A stretch of DNA of 64,000 nucleotides from Margaritifera margaritifera (lineage: Eukaryota > Mollusca > Bivalvia > Unionida > Margaritiferidae): the NCBI GenBank assembly GCA_029931535.1, contig JAQPZY010001579.1, forward strand, positions 519,001 through 583,000, read 5' to 3'. Under the pieces are notes generated by a model, which made no database searches, had not been told where the DNA came from, and saw only the letters and a list, made by a program, of their open reading frames with translations. Both the position numbers and the translations under genes were made by a program. Positions 48,216-64,000 of this stretch are shown in pieces; within the stretch, counting starts at the first letter, position 1; each line of letters starts with the position of its first letter.

Positions 48216-48504
48216 GCCCCGGCCTCACCCACACACCAAGAATTATAGGATTACAAATGCAGCGCCAATTTCCCCAATTTGATTAACTATATAATTAACA
48301 TTGAAAAAGGTTTGCAAAACGCCTTCCTTACTGCCTAAAACATCTCCGTTGTGTATAGACATAGAAAAAAATAATAAACAACTTATCCACAGGGGTGATA
48401 TGGCACTTCTTTTTGTAGATCTTGTCTCATAAGTAATTTGTACTCACTTCAGACTTTTTGTGTTCATCGCTTCTGGATGCTTTTTATAAAAGTTTTTATC
48501 CAGA

Positions 48505-48668
48505 GGTTTTCTGGCTGACTTGGGTTGCTTCATATGTACACGTTGGTGGCTCATTTGGTAATTGGTTTTTTTGTTTGTTTGTGTGTTGCAAGATTCCCAT
48601 TGCATGTACTTTGCACAAGACCAGCGCCTGCCCAGTAACTTTCTAGCTGACCTGGGCTGCTTCATTTA
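48505..48668 (+). repeat. Pair of 28-bp direct repeats
   Basis: TTTCTGGCTGACTTGGGTTG at 48507 recurs as TTTCTAGCTGACCTGGGCTG at 48639, each followed by CTTCAT. Confidence 0.75.
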
Positions 48669-48774
48669 TCAATTACATAACAACTTTAATTCCTTTTAAC
48701 TTTTTTATTTGTTTTTGCTATTTGTATATGTATCGTGTTTTGTCTAATTTTATCCGTTATCCGGTTAGCGTTAG

Positions 48775-48910
48775 GCAGTAAGGCGGTACTCGAGTATATA
48801 TGCAAACTATTTCAAGCAGAAACCTGGGTTCAAACCGGCAACATTCGTTTTACAAGTATGATTCTTAATGGGATTGACCCGTCATAATTTCTAACCTATA
48901 TGAGGACTGT
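48775..48910 (+). mobile_element. Possible tRNA-SINE relic
   Basis: A B-box-like GGGTTCAAACCGG (about 48828) follows a weak A-box segment (TTAGGCAGTAAGGCGG). The tail ATAATTTCTAACCTATATGA resembles the SINE tails at 14.6 and 55.8 kb. Confidence 0.4.
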
Positions 48911-49429
48911 ATACACTCCCCGTCTACTTAGATAAATAACTTGCATTTATTAAAAATACCTACACAGTTTAAAGTCTCAGTTCCGTTCTCCGTAGTATAT
49001 TCTTTTACAAATTATTTGTAAGGCCCATAAATACCTGCACCATACACGTATTTACTACACGCATTCGATAAAAAAAACTTACACTAAACAGATGTCTTGT
49101 AAGCAGCTCAAAGTCAAGTCGACCTCGATCAGTAAAGTCACCTACATTTTAAAACTCATACCTATAAATAGTCGGAATTATCTAGTTATTATTTAGATAG
49201 GTGGTCCTCGCAGCTTAAAGACTCTGTCCTGACGTTCATACCTGCACTATAGTCCAAACATTTATAGAATTCAATGCTTATAGACCGTATAAATATTTCC
49301 AATAATTCCAAGAATAAAGTATAGTGAGGAAAATAAAAGGACTTTCAGTTCAAATGAAAAAGAAATGGACAAATGAAACTCTCTTTTCAATCAGAATCAT
49401 TCTGATGAAAATTTGGAATCAATATTTTT

Positions 49430-49760
49430 ACTTTCATTTACTTCTAACAATGATACAGGACTTCAGAGTTTTCAATTGAAAGTTCTCCACGGAATTCTCT
49501 GTATTAATAGCAGATTGTTTAAAAAAGAAAATCTCTGAAACATCATGATGTACCTTTTGTAATTAAACTGAAGACTGAAGAGACTCTGCTACATTTATTT
49601 TGGATGTCATTTTGTGAAAACAGTATTGATAAATTGCATCTCAGTTCTTAGAGGCAAGTGTCATATTGAGTTAGATTTAACAGAAGATACCATATTATTT
49701 GGAATTAAAAATGTACCAGAATTTGAGATCATTAATGAACGCCTAATGTTTTATTCTAAA
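49430..49760 (+). mobile_element. LINE ORF2 C-terminal relic
   Basis: Two frames give LQSFQLKVLHGILCINSRLF (about 49460), then TEETLLHLFWMSFCENSI (about 49575) and LRGKCHIELDLTEDTILFG (about 49640). The run from LH.IL..N..L to ETLLHLFW is the cysteine-motif region at the end of L1/Tx1- or CR1-type reverse transcriptases, with the cysteines mostly lost. The (TA)n tract at 49761 ends it. Confidence 0.6.
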
Positions 49761-49761
49761 A

Positions 49762-49811
<50 letters not shown>
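49761..49811. repeat. (TA)n microsatellite
   Basis: About 50 bp of TA. Confidence 0.97.
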
Positions 49812-55455
<5,644 letters not shown>

Positions 55456-55786
55456 AACATATACAAGGAAAAATATTCCAACCTTCTGTGCTCCTGTGTA
55501 CCATGACCAAGACTGTAGCATACTTGGATTTCTTCATTTAATTGACGGCAAAAGTCTCTGGCTGATTTGCTTGATTTTTCCTTGACAAAATAAGAAACTA
55601 TTTAAACTGACAAGCTACTCATAAAGAGATGACACAACCGTGTCATTGAAAATGGATACATTTTTCCTTTACATTAGGATCGGCTGCAGAGAAGAGAATC
55701 AAATGAGTTAGAGAATTATAATTCCTTCCGTTGAAGAATATGTGATTGTACGGTTATTTTCGAAAAAACGTCCGATTCCTGATTAG
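55456..55786. other. Unassigned DNA
   Basis: Nothing recognised. Confidence 0.4.
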
Positions 55787-55838
55787 AACGAATTGTTACG
55801 AATTGTTCTCTAACCTGTTTGATTATATTGGTATCAGT
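55787..55838 (+). repeat. SINE tail fragment
   Basis: AACGAATTGTT occurs twice, followed by CTCTAACCTGTTTGATTATA, matching the tail of the SINE at 56.07 kb. Confidence 0.55.
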
Positions 55839-56063
55839 GTTTGCTATAATAATGTATAGCAACATATTATATGTGGTCCAGGATATCTCCCTGTTTATAT
55901 ATGTGTATAATTATAATTATAGTTTCATGTATATATCTTGCATTTTTAAATAGAAATAGAGTGGGTTTGGGATATAGCTAAGTGTAAATTACCACTTACC
56001 GAGGGAATTAGTTCCCGTGCACTTCGATATCTTAACTTTGACCTTGCTGAATGCTTTTAGAGG

Positions 56064-56187
56064 ATGATGGCCGCGTGGGTTAGGGTACTGGTGCGTGATA
56101 ACTCTGAGATAGGTGTTGTCACTCGAGGCATGGGTTCGATTCATGCTTGGAACGAATTATAACTCTCTAATCTGACTGATTATATTT

Positions 56188-56190
<3 letters not shown>
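56064..56190 (+). mobile_element. tRNA-derived SINE
   Basis: The A box is TGGCCGCGTGGGTTAGG (about 56070) and the B box GGGTTCGATTC (about 56131), 45 nt apart. A tail AACGAATTATAACTCTCTAA and TGACTGATTATA then runs into a (TA)n tract. Other copies of this tail lie at 14.6, 33.1 and 55.8 kb. Confidence 0.75.
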
Positions 56191-56239
<49 letters not shown>

Positions 56240-56367
56240 GTCTGTGTGTCTGTGTGTGTGTGTGACATGAAAAAGTGAGTTCACAAAGGCCACTAATAGT
56301 GCTCAACAGAATCCTTGTATGTCAAAACAATCAGTTTGATTTGGTTGGTGCACCGGATATGCATGGA

Positions 56368-56429
<62 letters not shown>

Positions 56430-56525
56430 CATGAACAAGTGAATTCACAAAGGCCGCTAATAGTGCTCCACAGAATCCGTGTTTGTGTCAAAAACTATCA
56501 GTTTGATTTGGGTGGTGCACAGGAT
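56191..56525 (+). repeat. Tandem duplication of (TA)n plus 105-bp unit
   Basis: A (TA)n tract (56191-56237) then 56263-56365 is repeated as (TA)n (56370-56427) then 56427-56525. Both units begin GACATGAA.AAGTGA.TTCAC and contain AATAGTGCTC.ACAGAATCC and CAGTTTGATTTGG. They differ by about 10 percent. Confidence 0.85.
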
Positions 56526-57224
56526 AGATAGTCCAGATACAAGTGTATTATCAACGTCACTTCTCATTTATGTTTATTATATATAACATCCATATGTTTA
56601 GTAATAAATCATAGGTGGAATATAGCCATGTTATGTTTTATTAGTTTCGGTACTGTTCTGGGATAGGGATCTCCATTCCTGAGTTCCTTGTTTTTGTTAA
56701 TGCTTATTTCAATCATTCTTGAATACTTTGTGTTAGTGAAGAAAACTGATCTGATACCCGAATACTTTTGATCGTAGTTGCGTAATTATCTAACTTTATT
56801 TATAATGTCTGATACAGATTCTTTTTTATGGGAGGTTTAATGTGATTTCCTAAAATAAATTATAGTAAAGTTTCGTAGACATGGTTTGTGAAAAAGGTAA
56901 ATGTTAGTTCCTGTTTAGACGTATTGTCTTTGTATAGGTAGTTCTTATTCTTTTACCCAAATTATATTTCTTTTAAAAATGAATTATTAGTAATTTTCTT
57001 CGTTACATCCTAAGTATATTAATATTGTATTCTATTAGGTATGAAAATAAACAATCCACTATAAACAGACATAATAATCAAAAAAGACTGACTGTAATGT
57101 TTTCCCTTTATTTCTATGTTGACAGATAATGGTGACAAGTATAAGATCTAAGTAGTTGTTTCCCCCTTCAAGTGCGTTCTTCTTACAAACATGGATCAAG
57201 AGTTAATAATATTCAGCGTAAAAA
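56526..57224. other. AT-rich intergenic DNA
   Basis: Nothing recognised. Confidence 0.5.
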
Positions 57225-57795
57225 TTCATTCTTAGAGTACCACGAACAGAGCACACCTCTCCCCTGCTCTGTACCCTACACTGGCTACCCATTCGATCCA
57301 GAATCAAACACAAAAATTTTTCTCTGTGCCACGTTTCACTGACTGGCACCAGTCCAACATACCTATCTCACCTTACCCATGTGTACACACCAGCAAGATA
57401 CTTAAGCTCCTCTTCCGACACCCGTATTCTCATTATTCCCAATACCAAAATGAAGTCATACGGACAACGTTCTTTTGCATACCAGGGCCCAGCAGCATGG
57501 AACGAATTGCCCACTGAACTTAGACACAAAGACACGGTGATCTCATTCAAGAGTGCTCTTAAAACTCACCTATCTCGACTGCAAGAATAGACCTAAAGAC
57601 TTAATGTTTTCTTACCTTAACTATTTTCAGCATGTTTTTGTTTTCTAATTTCATGGTGTTTGTTTTTCATAATCATATCATTATATATGTTTTTAGGTGT
57701 TATTTAATGTTGTAAAGCGCTTAGAGCTTCTAAAGGTTAGGCGCTATACAAAGTCCTCATTATTATTATTATTATTATTATTATTTATTATTAAA
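57225..57795 (+). mobile_element. CR1/L2-type LINE, 5'-truncated 3' end
   Basis: It encodes the last 115 or so residues of a non-LTR reverse transcriptase: LCTLHWLPIRSRIKHK, YTPARYLSSSSDTR, YGQRSFAYQGPAAWNELP and FKSALKTHLSRL, ending with TAG at 57588-57590. One frameshift lies near 57320-57350. The 3' UTR holds GTAAAGCGCTTAGAGCTTC and GGCGCTATACAAAGTCC, then an (ATT)n tail, a hallmark of L2/CR1-like elements. These insert by target-primed reverse transcription and are usually 5' truncated, as here. Confidence 0.88.
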
Positions 57796-59816
57796 AATTA
57801 ATATCTTGACTTTCCCTGACAATAAACCAAGTGGAAACCTATACATAGATGACTTCCAAAATAGTTTGACTAAAATGAATTAAAGAGTGTTAGATGACAG
57901 TATGACGTCGTTATAGTAATATTACTTTGACCATTTGTATGTATAAGTTACACTGTTTTGATTTCAATGGCAGTCTATCAAAATAGGTAGAGAATATTGA
58001 AAACTTAGTTGATGAGGAAAATGGTTTCTGTATTGGTTGTAACAACATTGATATCTTCAGTCACTCGTTGAGATTTGTGTTACCCGAGAGACACTGCTAT
58101 CTTTGCTTTGTACATTAATTACTTTAAAAAATGCCTGAAAGTATTCATCAGGGTCATGTTTCATCTTTTCATTTGCACGAAGCACAACGGTGCATTGTTT
58201 ACATCATTAAGGTAAACTATCAAAATTATATGCATGATACAAGCATATATATATATGTGTGTGTAATTTAATTTTTACTGATCTGTGCATACGATCAAGG
58301 TTGTAGATTGCAACACTTAATTGGGAGGCATTTCAAATGGATCTTTATACTTTAGTACAACAGCCAAAGTCTCTGAGTCTACCGATTATCTCCCTGCCAT
58401 AATCAATAGCGATATATTTAACCGAAATGACATGTGTTAATTAATAAGAATGAAAATAGCACTAAAAGCATTTTTTTGTTTAATCAGTAATCATGTTGGT
58501 AATATTTGATGTTATTAGGTGAGAACAGTTATTACTTAACTTATATTGAATCACTTTTAAAATGTCGAAGATAATATTTTGTAAAACAAAGAAACAAATT
58601 AAACGAGAGCAGAAAATATATATAGCTGCTTGACATGACACTATGAATCAGAACTAAAACTTAACACAGAATCTAATAATTGTTCAAGGTGGAATTGAAT
58701 ATTAAAATGTGACATAAATTGTTTGTACCTTCCAAATATAGGCCATCTTTTACAAAATTACATTTTGGAGTAGCTCTCTAAGACAAGAGACATATAGGGA
58801 TGACAATTTACCCTTAAAAGTGCCGTTTTTGTCTCTTGAATTTCTTTTGTCGAAGAAGAGAAACGTATTCTTTTATGTTCCGCTCCTTATCACGATCTAA
58901 GGAATGTATTATTACACAAAGCTCCATAAAGTTATAATATATTACATAAGTTAAAATTAAAATTTTTTAAAAATGAAACAGGAAAAGAAACAAGACATTT
59001 TTTCCAGCTATAGTTTATACGAATGTGTCATAAAGTGTCGCTACATATTAGCAAGAAGGACTCAGTTATGAAAAAATAACATTTTACCAGTCAGCTAACT
59101 TCCATTTCTTTCATTTGTGTTCTATTGATTGATTCATTCATTTACTTATTTAACTTAGTAAAATGTTCGAGATACTGCTTTCTTAACACTTTGTTTTTAG
59201 ATATTATGTTCAGTGTGTTCATACTTGTATTTTATTTGCAGCCTGGTTTATTGACACTATGTTTTACATGCTATATTATGGCAGTTTGACAAGGAAAATG
59301 TATAATGTGTGAAGTGGTCGTTTTCATGCCATCTGGTTTGAACTGAGTCAGTTTTGTATAGCCTATTTTAGTTCCATCTATAAATGTATTTGTCGATTAT
59401 TAGCATAGTAATAATTGTCCTTTCCTGATACTTGTATTTGTTTATATTATAGAAATGATGGGACTTTTTTACAATATGTAATTACTTTCCATAGTATGTG
59501 GACTCTTTGGAACTATGGCGCTAAGGTGACGTTCCAATCCCTTTAGGTCATACACATATATATGTAGGTGGATGAAAACTTTTGTTACCTTTAATATATG
59601 GAACTGACTGAATATCAGACCTATTAAGTTTTTATTTTGTGACAAACGTGGTCAGTTATCGCATAGTAAAGAAATTCGTTATTACAAGACACAAAATATA
59701 TTTACACGTTACTTTTAAACTTGAATGATGCATAACTGACACAAATGTTAGTCAGTGTAAAATATTTATATTCTCACGTACTAATTGTACTTGCAATAAA
59801 TATTAGTGTGTGTATT

Positions 59817-59854
<38 letters not shown>

Positions 59855-60658
59855 TATTCACGTAAAAATCTGCGCTAAAAAAGGACAGATTAAAACAATA
59901 AAATAAAGATACAACTAGAAGTATAACTACGCATGTTGTCTTTGTAACAGACCCACATGATACAGTGTTTGTGAACATAAATATTTAGGGTTAGGGTATG
60001 TGAATATGTATGTTTTCGCATAATAATCAGTGTAAATTAAACAAATGCTCCTGATTGTTTATATGAAAGGCAAACACCTATAGAGACGCTCTGACATCTA
60101 TGCATGATGAATCTTGCTTAGCGGACATTTTAGAGAATGTCAATATTGGTACAATTTGTAATAAGCAGCTATATCATACAATTCTGGGGACAAATTATTT
60201 GTGCTCAAATGATTTTAAAAGAAATGTGTATCTGGAAACATTTGGACAGTCAAAACTGATGTAAGAAACTTACTCGATAAATGATTAAAAAATATTACAA
60301 AAAGAGGATAATACTTACCAACTCGCAAACAAAATAGTACAATATAATCAAAATGTACGTAAATACGGATACATTCTGAACTTTAGTTCCGCCAAACCTG
60401 TCTTCAGAGAGGTTGGAATGTATGTTGCTTGTCATATAAGATAATCATGTGCAGAATAACACGCTTCAAGAGCTGAGATTACCCTGTATGTGACTGCATA
60501 TACATCTAGTTTATTATTGTTGTTGGTTTCCGCACGACGTGATTATTAATCCAATGTTTATGAGTTTTGTAGTATTTAATTGATTATTTTGTGTTATGTC
60601 TGTAGACTGGGACAAAAACATTTAATTTATGAAGTATTTTCATGTTTTTTCTTTACAA

Positions 60659-60660
<2 letters not shown>
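57796..60660. other. AT-rich intergenic DNA with (GT)n at 59808-59849
   Basis: No gene, RNA or defined transposon was recognised besides the GT microsatellite. Confidence 0.5.

Positions 60661-60708
<48 letters not shown>
60661..60708. repeat. (TA)n microsatellite
   Basis: About 48 bp of TA. Confidence 0.97.
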
Positions 60709-60709
<1 letters not shown>

Positions 60710-60833
60710 TCCTTATTAATGTCGCTTTGATTATGTCCCATACTATTTGCTTCATGATTTTTTATTCTCTTTAAGCTAGACAAGTAAAGAAATATAGCTA
60801 TAAATAATTTAAGACTTGTTTGCGATCGTATAT

Positions 60834-60835
60834 TA

Positions 60836-60896
<61 letters not shown>
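60834..60896. repeat. (TAA)n-(TTA)n microsatellite
   Basis: A TAA run turns into TTA, as at 37.9 kb, giving a self-complementary tract. Confidence 0.95.
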
Positions 60897-63800
60897 CAGC
60901 AAGAACAGTAACAATATCAACAACACCTATAAACTGATGGATGACAGTGAGAGAAGGACGGAAGATCCTTTTGATTTGGGTGAAGACGCGTTCTATATGA
61001 TTACAAAGCAAAGGAATTAAAGAGACTAATTGTGGCAAAGACGTCAAAAAGTAGTCATTTTCAATCATAAATCATTTAAAAAATATGTATAATTGGACTT
61101 TCATTGATTATCTTAAATAATGCATCTGGTACCGTTAATGCCCGATGACATGTGATTAAAACCTCTTGGGTATCGTGGGTCAGGAATTCAGTACTTAAGT
61201 GAAATGTATCCCCTAAAGACAGGATTCAAATAAGGCAGCGTTAAGAAAGTACCTTAGGAAATTAAACTTAAGACGTATTGCGATATGTGTGCAATAAACT
61301 CTGAAAGAAATAAAACGGCCCTAAAGTGTAATTCTCAACATTTTTCTTTATTTTTTCTGTTTATTTATAAATGCATCTAAAAATATAAGGGTGAAATTCC
61401 CAAATATGAATCAAAGTCAATGGTTTATTCTCTGGTGGAACTGTCTCTGAAAATATTTAGAAGAGTGATTGCTTTCTTCTACTTGAGCTTAAGAAACAGT
61501 ATTATTCGTATCTCTAAAGCTGGCTATCAAATTAGGTGAACCGATCTCTCAAAAAATTAATAATATGGAAAAGGTTTATATGATCAAATGCAAAAGTATG
61601 TTTACTTCAAATAAAGACAACACGTGAATCAAGTTTTATCAAATCTCTGCAGAAAAGGGTATACAAGAGTTGGTACGACATATGCTAGATACAAAACCTG
61701 CTCTATTATTTTTAACTATTTTATATCTGACTAACGCAAAATTGTTTGAAATCAACATTTTAAGTCTTCGTGGTGTTTAGATTTCTGTGATAGCAATAAT
61801 GACATTCTTTGAAATAAGGGATATTTAGGTAATACAGATATGCACATACAGTGTAATACAAGTTGTAAACCTCCTCATAAACTGTGCATATAGATTCGTA
61901 TAACTGGTAGACGTAGTAGCAGTGTAGATGTACACATTTTACGTTAAATGCACTTTCGTGTGCATTTAGCATAACTTATTGACTTGTAGATTAATTTTGC
62001 ATATCACAGTTGCACAATAATTGTTATAGCTGTTGTACAGATGCACCTTTTTGTTAATTAGTTGTACATCCTTCAGTACTGTTACTACATATTTTTCTCA
62101 ACCGATATTACTGATTACACATGTTTTCATACAAGAAATAGTACATGTATACTTATACTGCATGTACTGTTTCAGAACTGAATTGATTTTAAATAACAAA
62201 GTTTTGAAAGATATCATTAACATTGGTTTATCACGCTACAGTAGATATTGCCTTTCTTTTTCAAGCACATTTTGCAAAACTCGCTTCTGAAGTATAAATT
62301 CCTAATATTACCTAATGTAGTTGATTTGTTTAACTGATGATTTTTTCAACATATTAATTTACAAAGCTATATTTGATCAAACAAAGACTTTTCGAGACAA
62401 AATCATGCATTGAAATGTGTGCTTTCAGCAGAATCGTGCACTTTCTCAAAATATTTCATTCTTTTTATTTATTGTATCGTTTAAATTAACTATTATTTGA
62501 GCGTTCTCGTTTAGTCCGGATTAGTGCTTTTGCATACTCTTTTAGATACATTTTGTACTCGGGGATAGTTCTGCAAATCTACGGTATGGTCTAGCTAATA
62601 AGAATTTGCGTAAAGGTACAGTATGATACTGTTTAGATAACTTTATTAAAAATAGAGAAGGGATAAAGTGCAATCATTTTTGTGACCCCAGTCTTTTGCA
62701 CTGTTAATATGAACATTTCTTTTCTCAATCTCTAGAGTTTTTCATAACCTTGGAGCAACTTTGACTGTTTATTTGTATAATTGTTTATTTTGTTTGGGGA
62801 TTTTGTTGTGCATGATTTGTGTTTCTGCACATAGATTTTCCTTTCCTGGTGTACTTTTATTCTGATCTGCTTTATATTAACTAGTGACCTCTCCAAACAG
62901 TGCAGTGGATCTCATATATACATATACTAAATGTATGTTGATCGTTCGATAATATTTGAGCGATAGGCCCTTTGATGTGCATTCCTGTGCAAATTTACAA
63001 TTAATTACCTTTTACCTGTCTGCTTTTAGCTGTTGATATTTTAATACATGCGTATTTTAGCAGACGATATTTTGTGAAGTGATTATGAGTACCAGTACCT
63101 AAGATGGACTTATTGAAGAAACACATTTTATATTTAGCTTTCAGTGTTGCTGTATTCCTACACTAGAGGATGGATGTATGCGAATATTGCATTGCAAGAC
63201 CCGACTTAGCCCAGTTAAGTAAATGTTGCAAAATGCTATTGTAGGGTCTGGCTCATTAGAACCGCCTACTCACAATTAGACGTATTTGATAAATGCCAGA
63301 TAGCTAGCTTGATAAATATATTAATAAAGTAAGTAAGTGAGTGTGTTACAGAACACTCGTCCATAATCGTACATATTTTGATAATCATGTATACATATAT
63401 GATTAGATATTTATTGCATTAAACAATCCTAAGAACACTGTATGTAACGTGTTCATTTATATTTCTAAGAAATGATTACAATATACTAATTGACAAAAAG
63501 AGATTTTCTTTCCTTCGTATTTTTTCACTGATCAAAGCTTGATGATATGTGCGTTTTGCTATTGTTGTTTGGCGTTGTCTTTTGAATCAATCGCCAGTGA
63601 TGTAGATTCATTGCATGCTACAATATTTATTTGTGTACAGGAGGCTCTGACCTTTATCAATAGAAGCATGTGTGTAATTATGAAGAGAAGTCGCAGGTAT
63701 GAAATGTATCAAAACAATTAAACATTATGCCAGAGATAAAGTGCCTGCTCCTTTGTAAAAAAAATGAATATTACTACACTAATAACAAATATTTGTCAAA

Positions 63801-64000
63801 CAGTCTGCCTGATGACATTATAATGCTATTAGTTTCTTGTTTCTATCAATGATATTAAGTGAGTTATTAAAGAATTGCTATGTGTGCCTAAATTTAAATA
63901 TCTCTGCCTGTCCTTCCCCCCTCTATCTGTCTGTCCCGTGTTATCTAGTTAAAATGAGAAGATGTCGCAAAGCGACGAATTTGAATCCTCACAGCACCAC
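60897..64000. other. AT-rich intergenic DNA, nothing recognised
   Basis: No coding similarity or defined repeat was seen. A short open segment at 60938-61017 (MDDSERRTEDPFDLGEDAF) has protein-like composition but no family. Confidence 0.5.

Noticed and set aside
60640..61068. 142-codon minus frame with poly-Asn
   Set aside because: It spans (TTA)n and (TA)n; the remaining ends have no domain.
63641..63695. Small exon (acceptor TGTACAG, then EALTFINRSMCVIM, donor GTATGA)
   Set aside because: It is very short with no recognisable family; splice-like motifs at this level occur often by chance.

Overview
The window is animal nuclear DNA: AT-rich, gene-poor, crowded with simple repeats and decayed mobile elements, with no bacterial operon layout and no rRNA. 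A lophotrochozoan, most likely a mollusc, is inferred from a Ty3/gypsy element of the metazoan Gmr1 type, dense (TA)n, (CA)n and (GTAT)n microsatellites, and a repeat near 38.15 kb that resembles one common in mollusc genomes. This placement is inference; no host gene present gives a species.

0-11.4 kb: a recently inserted LTR retrotransposon (1100-7700) has two 754-bp LTRs that differ at about four positions, a tRNA-Pro-type primer site, a polypurine tract and a long pol frame. Its order is protease, integrase, reverse transcriptase, RNase H, which is the Gmr1 arrangement, and its Gag contains a SCAN-like capsid segment. Gag is broken. The element sits inside a (TA)n tract. Behind it lies a 5'-truncated, frameshifted non-LTR retrotransposon (about 7920-10131) with a second 3' fragment at 10.5 kb, then a tRNA-derived SINE on the minus strand (11.2-11.4 kb).

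14.5-18.8 kb: microsatellites and a SINE, a decayed single-frame element (15181-17663) with possible terminal inverted repeats, and an antisense relic of an LTR related to the one at 1.1 kb.

19.5-28.2 kb: degenerate minisatellites in both orientations, then a complex tandem array (24.4-28.1 kb) with units of about 0.65-1 kb built from 150-170-bp subrepeats. Before the array are two consecutive exon-like segments of a SAMHD1-like HD-domain gene (22330-22425 and about 23465-23535), in the right order and phase. The second has a damaged splice acceptor and an altered HD-motif histidine. This is the only recognisable host-type gene.

28-43 kb: mostly AT-rich sequence with no recognised gene. It contains two copies of a palindromic repeat (30.8 and 40.2 kb), a long decayed coding region of unknown identity on the minus strand (33.5-35.6 kb), a 38-bp-type minisatellite (36.1 kb) and hAT-like MITE relics.

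43.7-50 kb: a locally GC-richer island holds the wreck of a larger DNA element, with a minus-strand superfamily-1 helicase-like gene (about 47.5 to 45.8 kb) converging on the C-terminal part of a plus-strand protein (45.13-45.64 kb). A LINE C-terminal relic lies near 49.5 kb.

50-64 kb: mainly featureless AT-rich DNA with microsatellites, a tRNA-SINE (56.07 kb), a tandem duplication spanning (TA)n (56.2-56.5 kb) and the 3' end of a CR1/L2-type LINE (57.2-57.8 kb). Most short open frames across the window are translations of simple repeats and were left out.
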